Notes: generated from the sequence alone by a model not told the origin. Numbered from the stretch's first letter, positions 42,524 through 51,930 are shown. The stretch: DNA of 64,000 nucleotides from Rhodocytophaga rosea (GCF_010119975.1 NZ_CP048222.1:6920501-6984500), one strand, 5' to 3'. Numbers and translations are program-made.

Positions 42524-43387
42524 ATGAGACAGTTAAAAATAAATAACCTGATAACTAACCGTGACAGTGCGACCATTGAAAAATATTTTAATGACATTGC
42601 CCGGGTTGAATTGCTTACACCAGCTGAGGAAACAGAACTGGCTCGTAGAATAAAATTAGGCGACCAGGTGGCATTGGAAAAACTGGTGAAAGCGAATCTG
42701 CGGTTTGTGGTGTCAGTTGCCAAGCAATACCACCATAGCAAGGTGCCACTCAATGATTTAATTAATGAGGGGAATGTTGGGCTGATTAAAGCTGCTAAAA
42801 TGTTCGATGAAACCAAAGGCTTCAAGTTTATCTCCTATGCCGTCTGGTGGATTCGTCAGTCGATTATGGATTCACTCGACAAGCATTCCAGAATCGTACG
42901 GGTTCCTGCAAATAAAGTAGGCGAACTTTCTAAAATCAGTAATGCTGTTTCTGCCATGGAGCAAAAATTTGAGCGTGAACCCACTAATGAAGAACTGGCC
43001 GACTTTCTGGGACTACAGGTAGATGATATCAAATCAGCGAATACAGCTTCTATCCGGCAGTCATCACTGGATGCCCCTCTGGGCGAAGAAGACAGTGGTT
43101 CATTGCTTGATGTAATGGAAAATCCGGATGAACTGCCTACGGATGCACCCTTGTCTGGTAAAGAATCTCTCCGGATCGAACTGGAGCGTATTCTGTCTAC
43201 CTTAACAGAAAAGGAAAAAGAAGTGATATGCCGCTTGTTTGGCGTAGGCTATGAATACAACCAGACGATTGAAGATATTGCCGAAAATATGGGCGTAAGC
43301 CACGAACGTATCAGGCAGATTAAAGAAGGAGCTTTACGTAAACTCCGGGCACGGGCTGGCAAACATATGCTGGCTTTGCTTCAGTAA
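42524..43387 (+). CDS. rpoD: RNA polymerase primary sigma factor (RpoD/SigA)
   Basis: A 287-residue sigma factor of the short type found in Bacteroidota (no region 1.1). Region 1.2-2 has RDSATIEKYFNDIARVELLT, LVKANLRFVVSVAKQYHHSK, GLIKAAKMFDETKGFKFISY and AVWWIRQSIMDSLDKHSRIV. Region 3 follows, and region 4 has VICRLFGVGYEYNQTIEDIA and the helix-turn-helix NMGVSHERIRQIKEGALRKL. It directs RNA polymerase to most promoters, including the TAnnTTTG boxes. Its stop is followed by a terminator at 43414 and the 28-bp-stem hairpin at 43457. Confidence 0.97.
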   Translation: MRQLKINNLITNRDSATIEKYFNDIARVELLTPAEETELARRIKLGDQVALEKLVKANLRFVVSVAKQYHHSKVPLNDLINEGNVGLIKAAKMFDETKGFKFISYAVWWIRQSIMDSLDKHSRIVRVPANKVGELSKISNAVSAMEQKFEREPTNEELADFLGLQVDDIKSANTASIRQSSLDAPLGEEDSGSLLDVMENPDELPTDAPLSGKESLRIELERILSTLTEKEKEVICRLFGVGYEYNQTIEDIAENMGVSHERIRQIKEGALRKLRARAGKHMLALLQ

Positions 43388-43413
43388 TGTGAGTTGATTC
43401 GCTAATCAATACT

Positions 43414-43445
43414 AACCTGGTTTATTAGAAAAGCCAGGTTTTTAT
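43414..43445 (+). terminator. Rho-independent terminator of rpoD
   Basis: AACCTGG (43414-43420) pairs with CCAGGTT (43434-43440), with a 13-nt loop, and is followed by TTT. It lies 27 bp past the rpoD stop. Confidence 0.8.
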
Positions 43446-43456
43446 GACATTTTTAT

Positions 43457-43532
43457 AAGCCTACTAATAGAGAAATTGCAAGCAAAAGAGATAAATATCT
43501 TCAGTGCTTGCAATTTCTCTATTAGTAGGCTT
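43457..43532. repeat. Perfect hairpin: 28-bp arms, 20-nt loop
   Basis: The left arm (43457-43484) begins AAGCCTACTAATAGAGAA and the right arm (43505-43532) ends TTCTCTATTAGTAGGCTT. All 28 positions pair. The loop itself contains a small AGATA/TATCT dyad. It sits between the rpoD terminator and the stop of the minus-strand blaR1-like gene, ending 1 bp before that stop. No strong T run follows on either strand. It is similar in size, not in sequence, to the hairpin at 24519-24583. Confidence 0.9.
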
Positions 43533-43533
43533 C

Positions 43534-44805
43534 TTATTCTCCATCTATGTCTTTGCTTGCTGGTACCGGTGTCTGTGGAGGGGGGACTTTCTTTCTGAAT
43601 ATTTCTGCCTCTGATTTATTATTGAGGTTGTATGTTTCTTTTTTTCCTGTGTTATAATCTACTTCAAATACATTATTTCCTAAAGGTTTTATTACTATCG
43701 GAGGCGGAGGGGGAGGCAGTTGATCATACCGTACTTCAAATAAATCGTCATCTTTTTTATCAGATAAATTATACTTTTCCTTTTTGCCCGATCCTAATTC
43801 TACTGTAAACAGGCTATCAGGCTGTACATTTATCTTGTTTATTTGCATATTCTTTTCTATAAGATTCTGATTTAATTGGGTTTCTCTAAGGCCTTTTGCT
43901 GTTTTAACAGGTGATGCATCTTCCTGGTTTCTGTTACAGAAAGTAAATGTTAGTAAAATCAGCATAGGTAATACTAGGAAGTATATTCCTCTGGCACCTG
44001 CATTACTTGGTTTTCGGTTCATCATATGGATTCTGGTTTTAAGTGAAGAAATATTAAAAGGATTGGCAATGGATACATTGGACAGACCTATGATCTTTAA
44101 CAAAAGATATTGGTAGCCTTTTTTGTCACTATAGTCTTGCAGAAGAACTTCCCGGTCTACAATAAACTCCAGGTTTTCACGGACAGCTTGTTTCAACAGC
44201 CAGGCAAAGGGATTGTACCAGTTGAATACCAGCAGGCATTCCATCCACAGCACATCCAGGGTATGTTTTTGCCGCACATGTACCTGTTCATGGTCTATCA
44301 CCTGCCTGATTTCATACGGTTCCAGTAATTGTTGATTGAGAAATATATGGTTTCCAAATGAAAAGGGAGCAATCGGTTTGTTTACCTGGTAAATCTTTAC
44401 AGCACCATCTTTTAGCAAGCTTGCCGAGTGCCGGATGCGGTAAAAAGCCACCAGCTGCATCAGTAGTTTGCTTCCAAGAATCGCAGTTCCTACCAGAAAA
44501 ATGATTGAAATCAGGTTTACACCATCCTGCCAGAAGGAATTTGACTGGCTGGGATCTAATAATAAAACCTGAACCTTATTCCATCCTAGGAGAGCGTTTA
44601 TTGATGGAACGTTATTCACTTCCCTGATTTGTAGGAAAGGGATATAACTGGCAAGCGGAATAAATAAAGCCAATACAGAACCTGTCCCTAAAAACCACCG
44701 GTTGGCCGTATAAAAAGTTAGCCTGCGTAATGCCACTATATAAAATAAATACACTATTCCCAGGCAGAGTGCTACCTTGATGCTATAAAAGAATATGTCA
44801 GTCAT
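43534..44805 (-). CDS. BlaR1/M56-family membrane metallopeptidase sensor
   Basis: A 423-residue protein. Four membrane segments are spread over the N-terminal 300 residues (IKVALCLGIVYLFYIVALRR; GTGSVLALFIPLASYIPFL; ISIIFLVGTAILGSKLLM; GARGIYFLVLPMLILLTF). Between TM3 and TM4 is the zinc motif DHEQVHVRQKHTLDVLWMEC with HEQVH at H172-H176. The C-terminal portion (310-423) is periplasmic, acidic and contains two short repeats ending KKEKYNLSDK and KKETYNLNNK. No beta-lactam sensor domain is present, so the signal is probably not a beta-lactam. It forms an operon with the MecI/BlaI regulator 12 bp upstream. Confidence 0.88.
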   Translation of the reverse strand: MTDIFFYSIKVALCLGIVYLFYIVALRRLTFYTANRWFLGTGSVLALFIPLASYIPFLQIREVNNVPSINALLGWNKVQVLLLDPSQSNSFWQDGVNLISIIFLVGTAILGSKLLMQLVAFYRIRHSASLLKDGAVKIYQVNKPIAPFSFGNHIFLNQQLLEPYEIRQVIDHEQVHVRQKHTLDVLWMECLLVFNWYNPFAWLLKQAVRENLEFIVDREVLLQDYSDKKGYQYLLLKIIGLSNVSIANPFNISSLKTRIHMMNRKPSNAGARGIYFLVLPMLILLTFTFCNRNQEDASPVKTAKGLRETQLNQNLIEKNMQINKINVQPDSLFTVELGSGKKEKYNLSDKKDDDLFEVRYDQLPPPPPPIVIKPLGNNVFEVDYNTGKKETYNLNNKSEAEIFRKKVPPPQTPVPASKDIDGE

Positions 44806-44817
44806 AAGCGGATAATT

Positions 44818-45177
44818 TTATTTTCTCCCTTCGATCATGTCAATAATTTCCTGCAACTCTTTAGCCGACAACTTTTGCTGTTCGACAAAAAAGCTGACCA
44901 TATTCTTGTAAGAACTCTCAAAATAATTTTGCACTACACCACTTAAAAATTTAGCCTTATATTCTTCTTCACTAATCAGTGGCTGGTACAAATAAGTGTT
45001 TCCCACCAAACGGCTGGATAAATAGCCTTTTTTTTCCAGGTTTTTAATGGTAGAAGCAAGTGTGGTGTAAGGTGGTTTGGGTGGAGGTATCTGATCTAAA
45101 AATACCTTCACATGCGCTTCACCGGCTTTCCAGACGGCCCGCATGGCTTGTTCTTCAGAAGGGGTTAACTTTTCCAT
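44818..45177 (-). CDS. BlaI/MecI/CopY-family transcriptional repressor
   Basis: A 119-residue winged-helix repressor: LTPSEEQAMRAVWKAGEAHV, KPPYTTLASTIKNLEKKGYL and YLYQPLISEEEYKAKFLSGV, with the C-terminal dimerisation helices EQQKLSAKELQEIIDMIEG. In this family the membrane peptidase partner cleaves the repressor after signal sensing. It shares an operon with the BlaR1-like gene. The upstream DNA contains a strong candidate operator at 45213-45258. Confidence 0.92.
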   Translation of the reverse strand: MEKLTPSEEQAMRAVWKAGEAHVKVFLDQIPPPKPPYTTLASTIKNLEKKGYLSSRLVGNTYLYQPLISEEEYKAKFLSGVVQNYFESSYKNMVSFFVEQQKLSAKELQEIIDMIEGRK

Positions 45178-45543
45178 AAGAATGAATTTTATAGTAATAT
45201 ATGAATATTATGTAATAATACGAAATATTCGTAATTATACAATAATTTCGTATTATTATTTTTTATTTTTTCTGACCTGGCCATTTCTCCTGTTCCTTTA
45301 CCAATAGAATATTATGCAGAATAACCAACACTTATCTATAGGGAGCGTATATGCCTGCGTTTCTATCCGGGCAGCATTGAATCCGTTTTTATGGATTATT
45401 CAGAAAAATTCAAACAAGAAGCTAACTTTTTATAATATGCCTGGTTTACTCATTTTAGCAAACTTGTAATTGTGTTAAGTACTGGGTATAGCCATCTGCT
45501 GGTCAGTACATCATGTTTTATGTACAATCATTTTGTTTATGTT
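45178..45543. other. 366-bp divergent intergenic region
   Basis: It holds the BlaI-type operator dyads near the repressor start and, at the other end, the region upstream of lon. A GTG at 45472 could begin an N-terminal extension of lon but is unlikely. I see no RNA gene or repeat array. Confidence 0.5.
45213..45258. promoter_or_regulatory. Candidate BlaI-type operator (TACGAA dyads)
   Basis: TAATAATACGAAAT (45213-45226) and ATTTCGTATTATTA (45245-45258) are perfect 14-bp inverted copies, 18 bp apart. Between them TACGAA-ATA-TTCGTA (45219-45233) forms another dyad. They lie 36-81 bp upstream of the repressor ATG. Autoregulation through inverted repeats near the start is usual for this family. 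The exact site is inferred. Confidence 0.6.
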
Positions 45544-47925
45544 ATGGCTGAAGAAGAAGTTATAGATACTGAAGTAAGACCCAATGATCTGGTATTGGTA
45601 TCAGAAGTTTTACCAGACCACCTGACAATCATTCCAATTGTGGAAAGCCCTGTTTTTCCCGGAATTACCTTACCATTAATTTTTACAGGCAAAAAATATG
45701 TAGAAGCCATCCGCCAGGCGCAGGAAAAACACCCTGCCGTATTGGGAGCCGTACTCACCCTGGAAATCGACGAAAATAATATTTTTAACTCTGCCCTCTA
45801 TAATATCGGCACTACATTACGGATACTCAAAGTAAAGCACATCGGTGGAGACACTATGCAGGTATTTGTACAGGGCATTAACCGGTTTTCCTGTAAACGA
45901 GCTATCATCTCCAATGGAGAAACCATCCGGTGGGAAGTAAAATACCATACTGATCCGGAAGGGAAAGCAAGCGAAGAACTCAAGGCTTACTCCATGGCCA
46001 TAATTTCTTCTGTCAGAGATGTTCTGGTATTAAATCCGATCTTTCAGGAGCAATTAAAAACGCTTCTATCGCAGATGACTTTTGAAAAGCCGGGTTTGCT
46101 GATGGATGTAGTGACCTCTATGCTTTCTGCCAACACAGAAAAATTGCAGGAAATTATAGAGGCATTTGACCTATATGAAAGAGGTTATAAGGTGATCCTC
46201 TTGCTGAAAGCGGAAAAGGAATTGCTGCAATTACAGCAGAAGATCAAAAGCCAGGTGGAAGAACAGATGAGTAAGCATCAAAAGGAATTTTTGTTACGGC
46301 AGCAGTTAAAAGTAATTAAACAGGAACTGGGAATTGAGAAAGATGGAAAAGCGGTAGAAATTGAGAAAATAGAGCAGAAGCTACAAAAAATTCAGTTGTC
46401 GGAGGAAGCCTCAATAATAGTACGCAGCGAAATGGACAGGCTGCAGATGCTGGAACCCACTTCTCCCGAATTCAATGTGAGCCGTACGTACCTGGAAGTG
46501 CTTACGGATCTGCCCTGGGGAGTATATTCACCGGATGTGTCGGATATCAAGCAGGCCAGAGCTATTCTTGATCAGGATCATTATGGACTGGAAGATGTAA
46601 AAGAAAGAATTCTGGAATTTATCAGCACCATTATCCGCCGGGGAAAACTCACTGGTTCCAATATATTACTGGTCGGTCCTCCGGGCGTTGGCAAAACGTC
46701 TATCGGCAAATCGATTGCTGCTGCATTGGGCCGTACATTTTTCCGCTTTTCGGTAGGAGGAATGCGGGATGAGGCCGAAATTAAAGGCCACCGCCGGACC
46801 TATATTGGAGCTATGCCAGGAAAACTCATCGAAAGCCTCCGCCGTACCGGAACGGCTAATCCGGTTATTATGCTGGATGAACTCGATAAAATGGGCGTGA
46901 GTTACCAGGGCGATCCTGGGTCTGCTTTGCTGGAAGTGCTCGATCCGGAACAGAATAATAATTTTCTCGACCATTACCTGGATGTCCGGTTTGATCTGTC
47001 GAATGTACTTTTTATAGCTACGGCCAACCAGCTGGATACTATTCCAGGTCCACTGCTCGACCGCATGGAAATTATTCATTTATCCGGCTATATTCTGGAA
47101 GAAAAACTGGCCATTGCCAAACGTTTTTTATTGCCGAGACAAAGGGAAGAACATGGGTTGTCGCCACAAGAAGTTACGGTTACCGATGAAGCCCTAGCCT
47201 ACATTATTGACCGTTATGCCAGAGAAGCCGGTGTACGGAACCTGGAAAACCAGTTGAAAAAAATTATGCGCCATGTTACGCTCCGCCTGGCAGAAGGGGA
47301 AAACCAGACTTTTGTGGTGACACCAGAAAATACGGCAGATTATCTGGGCAAACCCATTTATTCCACAGAAGAATTATATAACCAGGATATACCCGGTGTG
47401 GTATTAGGACTGGCCTATACGCCCATGGGTGGCACGACTTTATACATTGAAGCCAATGCCATTAAGAGCAACACTGGTGGATTTAAACAAACCGGACAGC
47501 TGGGTAAAGTCATGCAGGAGTCGGCAGAAATCGCCTATTCATATATCCGGGCCAGAAATACGGATGGCATAAAAGACTTCTTCGATGAACATATCATTCA
47601 CTTGCATGTACCGGCTGGTGCCACTCCTAAAGATGGGCCTTCTGCCGGAGTAACCATGGCCTTGGCATTGTATTCCCTGGCTACCCATCAGGCTTTGCCC
47701 AGGCAACTGGCCATGACCGGAGAACTTACACTTACCGGAAAAGTATTGCCTATCGGAGGGGTAAGGGAAAAAACCATTGCCGCCCGCAGGGTGGGTGTCC
47801 GTGAAATTATTTTACCCAAAGACAATCAGAAAGATTATGAGGAACTGCCTTCATATATCCGGGAGGGCATGCAGGTACATTATATAAATAGGTTTGATGA
47901 TGTACTTTCAGTAGTTTTTTCATAA
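45544..47925 (+). CDS. lon: ATP-dependent endopeptidase La (Lon)
   Basis: 793 residues from ATG 45544 (MAEEEVIDTEVRPND), the most likely start; a GTG at 45472 would add 24 unrelated residues. The N-terminal substrate-binding domain (LTIIPIVESPVFPGITLPLI) is followed by the AAA+ module with Walker A GPPGVGKTSIGKSIAAALG (near 378) and Walker B VIMLDELDKMG. The C-terminal serine protease domain holds the Ser-Lys dyad S700 (KDGPSAGVTMALAL) and K743 (GGVREKTIAARR), with the usual 43-residue spacing. It degrades misfolded and regulatory proteins in the cytosol. The length is normal for the family. Confidence 0.96.
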   Translation: MAEEEVIDTEVRPNDLVLVSEVLPDHLTIIPIVESPVFPGITLPLIFTGKKYVEAIRQAQEKHPAVLGAVLTLEIDENNIFNSALYNIGTTLRILKVKHIGGDTMQVFVQGINRFSCKRAIISNGETIRWEVKYHTDPEGKASEELKAYSMAIISSVRDVLVLNPIFQEQLKTLLSQMTFEKPGLLMDVVTSMLSANTEKLQEIIEAFDLYERGYKVILLLKAEKELLQLQQKIKSQVEEQMSKHQKEFLLRQQLKVIKQELGIEKDGKAVEIEKIEQKLQKIQLSEEASIIVRSEMDRLQMLEPTSPEFNVSRTYLEVLTDLPWGVYSPDVSDIKQARAILDQDHYGLEDVKERILEFISTIIRRGKLTGSNILLVGPPGVGKTSIGKSIAAALGRTFFRFSVGGMRDEAEIKGHRRTYIGAMPGKLIESLRRTGTANPVIMLDELDKMGVSYQGDPGSALLEVLDPEQNNNFLDHYLDVRFDLSNVLFIATANQLDTIPGPLLDRMEIIHLSGYILEEKLAIAKRFLLPRQREEHGLSPQEVTVTDEALAYIIDRYAREAGVRNLENQLKKIMRHVTLRLAEGENQTFVVTPENTADYLGKPIYSTEELYNQDIPGVVLGLAYTPMGGTTLYIEANAIKSNTGGFKQTGQLGKVMQESAEIAYSYIRARNTDGIKDFFDEHIIHLHVPAGATPKDGPSAGVTMALALYSLATHQALPRQLAMTGELTLTGKVLPIGGVREKTIAARRVGVREIILPKDNQKDYEELPSYIREGMQVHYINRFDDVLSVVFS

Positions 47926-48027
47926 GTGGCAGTTCGCTTATTTACCTGGTTTGTATAATGGATATAAGAAGCAAAAACCTATATTGCAGCCTCTTTTACC
48001 TATTTCTTTACTCCAACTATCCTTACC

Positions 48028-48594
48028 ATGAAAACAGAAAAACAAAAAATGCTGGACGGAGAATTGTATGATCCACTGGACAAAGTACTGGTTGATGAGC
48101 GCCTGCGTACCAGGTTGCTTATCAAGGAATTGAATGACACCAGAGAAGATCAGATTGAAGAGCGCACCCGTATTTTAAAGGACTTAATTCCCAATGCAGG
48201 AACAGGTTTATGGTTGCAGCCGCCGTTCTATTGCGACTATGGAAGTTATATGATTGTAGGCGAAAAAGTATTTTTCAATTTTAACTGTGTCGTGCTGGAT
48301 GTAACCTATGTGAAGATCGGCAGCCGGACCTTATTTGGCCCGAATGTTCAGATTTATACAGCTACCCACCCTATGGATCATAAAGAAAGATCATCCGGAG
48401 TAGAATATGCCAAACCTATTACCATTGGCGAAGATGTATGGGTAGGAGGCAGTGCCGTGATCTGTCCGGGCGTTACCATTGGTGACCGTACCATTATCGG
48501 AGCAGGCAGTGTGGTTACCAAAGATATTCCCTCTGATGTGTTTGCTGCCGGAAATCCTTGCCGGGTGATCAGGCACTTAACGCCAAAAGAATAA
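48028..48594 (+). CDS. Sugar O-acetyltransferase (maltose acetyltransferase-like)
   Basis: A 188-residue hexapeptide-repeat acyltransferase. The N-terminal helical cap (KMLDGELYDPLDKVLVDERL) is followed by left-handed beta-helix turns (VGEKVFFNFNCVVLDVTYVK; IGSRTLFGPNVQIYTATHPM; IGEDVWVGGSAVICPGVTIG; IGAGSVVTKDIPSDVFAAGN). The catalytic His is in the TATHPM segment. This matches the Maa/NodL/LacA group, which acetylates sugars with acetyl-CoA. It has no partner gene nearby. Confidence 0.92.
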   Translation: MKTEKQKMLDGELYDPLDKVLVDERLRTRLLIKELNDTREDQIEERTRILKDLIPNAGTGLWLQPPFYCDYGSYMIVGEKVFFNFNCVVLDVTYVKIGSRTLFGPNVQIYTATHPMDHKERSSGVEYAKPITIGEDVWVGGSAVICPGVTIGDRTIIGAGSVVTKDIPSDVFAAGNPCRVIRHLTPKE

Positions 48595-48648
48595 ATCACA
48601 GAAGAGGAGAGAGGAATCTATCTTCGTTCGCTTAACTGAAGAATATTT

Positions 48649-49059
48649 TTATTCAGCAGGATTCGTTTCTGGAAGTGCTGTAGGTATGATGGCTTTTTCT
48701 TTCGCTTTCTTTTTACCATACCAGAAAGCCCAAAGGCTGATTAGAGCGGACAGAATATACACTGCAGGCAAATATCTTTTGTGTTGCAGGTACAAATCAA
48801 TGCTGGTAATGAAAAGGACGAGAACGCCGGTAAGTTGAAGCGCATCCAGGTGAGAGGATTTTAAACGCTGGACGAGAAAGGCGGCAATTATAAAAATACA
48901 CCCGGCCACCAGATACAAGCCTCCAAAAAGATAGTTTCCCTGATCTAATAGATCCAGGCCGGCGAGAAAAGATGGAAAGCCACTTAACAGGAAAATGAGC
49001 CGGTTTAACTTATAAACTTCCCATTTTTTGAGAAGTTTTTTTGTTTCTGTTTTTGACAT
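48649..49059 (-). CDS. Hypothetical membrane protein, four predicted segments
   Basis: A 136-residue protein with an N-terminal cytosolic stretch (KTETKKLLKKWEVYKLNR) and about four hydrophobic segments between residues 19 and 116 (LIFLLSGFPSFLAGLDLL; FGGLYLVAGCIFIIAAFLV; LTGVLVLFITSIDLYLQH; VYILSALISLWAFWYG). It ends in a basic then acidic tail. I recognise no family. It diverges from valS. Confidence 0.65.
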   Translation of the reverse strand: MSKTETKKLLKKWEVYKLNRLIFLLSGFPSFLAGLDLLDQGNYLFGGLYLVAGCIFIIAAFLVQRLKSSHLDALQLTGVLVLFITSIDLYLQHKRYLPAVYILSALISLWAFWYGKKKAKEKAIIPTALPETNPAE

Positions 49060-49126
49060 ATCTCAAAATATACAAAGAAATTGAAAAGTATGTAAGCTGC
49101 TATCTGTTAAAATGTAAAAGATAGCT

Positions 49127-49134
49127 TAGTTTTG
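49127..49134 (+). promoter_or_regulatory. Possible -7 box of valS
   Basis: TAGTTTTG matches the Bacteroidota TAnnTTTG consensus and lies 19 bp before the valS ATG at 49154. The -33 element is not clear. Confidence 0.4.
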
Positions 49135-49153
49135 CAGTTTATTCTTATTGCCT

Positions 49154-51820
49154 ATGCTGACGGAACTATCCAAAACCTATAATCCGGCTACTGTTGAAGA
49201 TAAATGGTACCAATACTGGCTGGACCATAAATTTTTTGCTTCTTCGCCCAACCCGGATAAAGAGCCCTATACCATTGTGATTCCTCCGCCCAATGTAACC
49301 GGGGTTTTACACATGGGGCATATGCTCAATAATACTATCCAGGATGTACTGGTCCGCAAAGCACGTATGGAAGGAAAAGAAGCGCTGTGGGTGCCCGGAA
49401 CCGATCATGCTTCTATCGCTACAGAAGCCAAAGTGGTGGCTATGCTGAAAGAAAGAGGCATTTCTAAAAAGGATATTTCCAGGGAGGAGTTCTTGAAATA
49501 TGCCTGGGAATGGAAAGAGAAATATGGCGGAATTATTTTGCAGCAGCTCAAAAAATTAGGTGCTTCCTGCGACTGGGACCGTACCCGGTTTACGATGGAA
49601 GACGTAATGACTGAGTCAGTAATCGGTGTATTCGTAGACCTCTATAAAAAAGGCCATATTTACCGGGGTATTCGAATGGTCAACTGGGACCCCCAGGGAA
49701 AAACTGCCCTTTCCGATGAAGAGGTTATTTATAAAGATGTTCAATCCAAACTGTATTACATCCGGTATCAGCTTGCAGACAATCAACAATCAACAACCGG
49801 CAGCTATGTAACCATTGCCACTACGAGGCCGGAAACGATCATGGCAGACACTGCCGTTTGTATTAACCCCAATGACAAGCGGTATTTCCACCTGCATGGC
49901 AAAAAAGTACTGATTCCGCTCATCAACAAAGAAATTCCGATCATACTGGACGAATATGTGACGATGGATTTTGGAACCGGCTGCCTGAAAGTAACACCTG
50001 CCCATGACCTGAATGACTATGAACTTGGCCTGAAACACAAACTGCCGGTAGTAGATATTCTCAACGACGATGGTACTTTGAATGCCAATGCACAGATTTA
50101 TGTAGGTATGGACCGGTTTGCGGTGCGTAAAAAGATTGCTGCTGACCTGGAAACTGCCGGGCAGATAGAAAAAGTTGAAGAATACAAAAGTAATATAGGC
50201 TATTCTGAGCGTACCAATGCGGTAATCGAACCGAAATTATCCCTACAGTGGTTTTTGAAACTGAGCGAAATTTCAAAGCCAGCCCTAGAAAATGTGATGA
50301 ACGATACCATACGCTTGCATCCATCCAAGTTTAAAAATATGTATCGGAGCTGGATGGAAAATGTACACGACTGGTGTGTTTCCAGGCAGTTGTGGTGGGG
50401 GCAGCGGATTCCGGCCTATTACCTGCCCGATGGCTCTTTTGTAGTGGCCAGAAATGCAGAAGAAGCGCTCGAATTAGCAAAACAAACAGCCAATAACCAA
50501 CAATTAACACCTAACGACCTTAACCAAGATGAGGATGTACTCGATACCTGGTTCTCATCCTGGCTGTGGCCGATAACGGTATTTGATGGGTTTAAAAATC
50601 CTGATAACCCGGATATTAACTATTATTATCCGACTAATGACCTGGTGTCGGCACCGGAAATTCTGTTTTTCTGGATTGCCAGAATGATCATTGCCGGATA
50701 CGAATATAAGGGAGAAGCGCCATTCCGGAATGTATACCTGACTGGTATTGTACGCGACAAAGAAGGACGTAAAATGTCAAAGCAACTTGGAAATTCACCT
50801 GATCCTCTGGAACTGATCGAAAAATATGGGGCTGATGGAATCCGGACTGGTATGCTGTTTAGTTCGCCTGCCGGAAACGATTTGCTCTTTGATGAGAAAT
50901 TATGCGAACAAGGCCGGAGTTTTACCACAAAAATCTGGAATGCTTTCCGGCTGGTAAAAGGATGGGAAGTAAAAGCAGAAACTACCTCGCAAGAAGCCCA
51001 GAGTAATCAGGTAGCAATTCAATGGTTTGAAGCCAGATTTAATGAAGCGCTGGCTGAAATAGAAGATCATTTCTCTAAATACCGCATGTCTGATGCTGTA
51101 CTCAGCGTGCAAGACTTAGCTAAAGAAGATTTCTGCAACTGGTACCTGGAAATGGTAAAACCGCCGTATCAGCAGCCTATAGACAAAGCTACGTATGAGG
51201 CTACCCTTGATTTCTTTGAACGGGTACTAAAAGTAGTTCATCCCTTTATGCCCTTTATTACCGAAGAACTCTGGCATGAGATCAGGCCACGGGAAGATAA
51301 AGATTGTATTATTGTGGCTTCCTGGCCAAAGGTGGGCAAAACTGATACATCTGTAACGGCACAGGCTTCCATTGCTTTCGACATCATCAGGCAGGTCCGT
51401 AAAACCCGCGACACCAAAGGATTATCGCCTAAAACTTCGCTTGACTTACTAGTTTTGTGTAATAATCAGGACTTATACCAGAAATTCGGAGGTGTTATCC
51501 GGAAACTGGCCAATGTATCAGATATCCGGTTTGTAACTGATAAGGTAGAAGGTGCGGTTAATTTTGTTGTGAAGGGGGATGAGTTTTTTATTCCTCTGGA
51601 AGGCGATCTGGACGTAGCAGCTGAGCTTGAAAAAATAGAAAAAGAGCTGGAATATGCTAAGGGCTTTCTGGAGTCAGTTGATAAAAAACTTTCTAATGAG
51701 CGGTTTGTTGCAAATGCCAAAGAAAGTGTGGTAGCCGCAGAAAGGCAGAAAAAAGCCGATGCCGAGGTCAAAATCAAAGTACTGGAAGAAACCCTGAACA
51801 GATTAAGAGGTATGCAGTAA
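49154..51820 (+). CDS. valS: Valine--tRNA ligase
   Basis: 888 residues from ATG 49154 (MLTELSKTYNPATVEDKWYQ). A class I synthetase that charges tRNA-Val and edits mischarged Thr. The HIGH-type motif is PPPNVTGVLHMGHMLNN, the editing domain has TTRPETIMADTAVCINP, and the KMSKS-type motif is GRKMSKQLGNSPDPLELI. Anticodon-binding and the C-terminal coiled coil (ELEKIEKELEYAKGFLESVD) are complete. A TTG two codons earlier is not the likely start. A strong bidirectional terminator follows at 51857-51901. Confidence 0.97.
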   Translation: MLTELSKTYNPATVEDKWYQYWLDHKFFASSPNPDKEPYTIVIPPPNVTGVLHMGHMLNNTIQDVLVRKARMEGKEALWVPGTDHASIATEAKVVAMLKERGISKKDISREEFLKYAWEWKEKYGGIILQQLKKLGASCDWDRTRFTMEDVMTESVIGVFVDLYKKGHIYRGIRMVNWDPQGKTALSDEEVIYKDVQSKLYYIRYQLADNQQSTTGSYVTIATTRPETIMADTAVCINPNDKRYFHLHGKKVLIPLINKEIPIILDEYVTMDFGTGCLKVTPAHDLNDYELGLKHKLPVVDILNDDGTLNANAQIYVGMDRFAVRKKIAADLETAGQIEKVEEYKSNIGYSERTNAVIEPKLSLQWFLKLSEISKPALENVMNDTIRLHPSKFKNMYRSWMENVHDWCVSRQLWWGQRIPAYYLPDGSFVVARNAEEALELAKQTANNQQLTPNDLNQDEDVLDTWFSSWLWPITVFDGFKNPDNPDINYYYPTNDLVSAPEILFFWIARMIIAGYEYKGEAPFRNVYLTGIVRDKEGRKMSKQLGNSPDPLELIEKYGADGIRTGMLFSSPAGNDLLFDEKLCEQGRSFTTKIWNAFRLVKGWEVKAETTSQEAQSNQVAIQWFEARFNEALAEIEDHFSKYRMSDAVLSVQDLAKEDFCNWYLEMVKPPYQQPIDKATYEATLDFFERVLKVVHPFMPFITEELWHEIRPREDKDCIIVASWPKVGKTDTSVTAQASIAFDIIRQVRKTRDTKGLSPKTSLDLLVLCNNQDLYQKFGGVIRKLANVSDIRFVTDKVEGAVNFVVKGDEFFIPLEGDLDVAAELEKIEKELEYAKGFLESVDKKLSNERFVANAKESVVAAERQKKADAEVKIKVLEETLNRLRGMQ

Positions 51821-51856
51821 TTCCAGAATAAGTAGTACGATTTAAACTGTTTTATA

Positions 51857-51901
51857 AAACATCAAAACCGCAAGATTTGTATGCTTGCGGTTTTGATGTT
51901 T
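51857..51901. terminator. Bidirectional terminator between valS and the MBL gene
   Basis: AAACATCAAAACCGCAAG (51857-51874) pairs perfectly with CTTGCGGTTTTGATGTTT (51884-51901), an 18-bp stem with a 9-nt loop. The A-rich/T-rich outer parts of the stem give U runs in both directions. It sits between convergent genes. Confidence 0.85.
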
Positions 51902-51930
51902 CTAGAGATAAGATACTAATAACTACAAAC

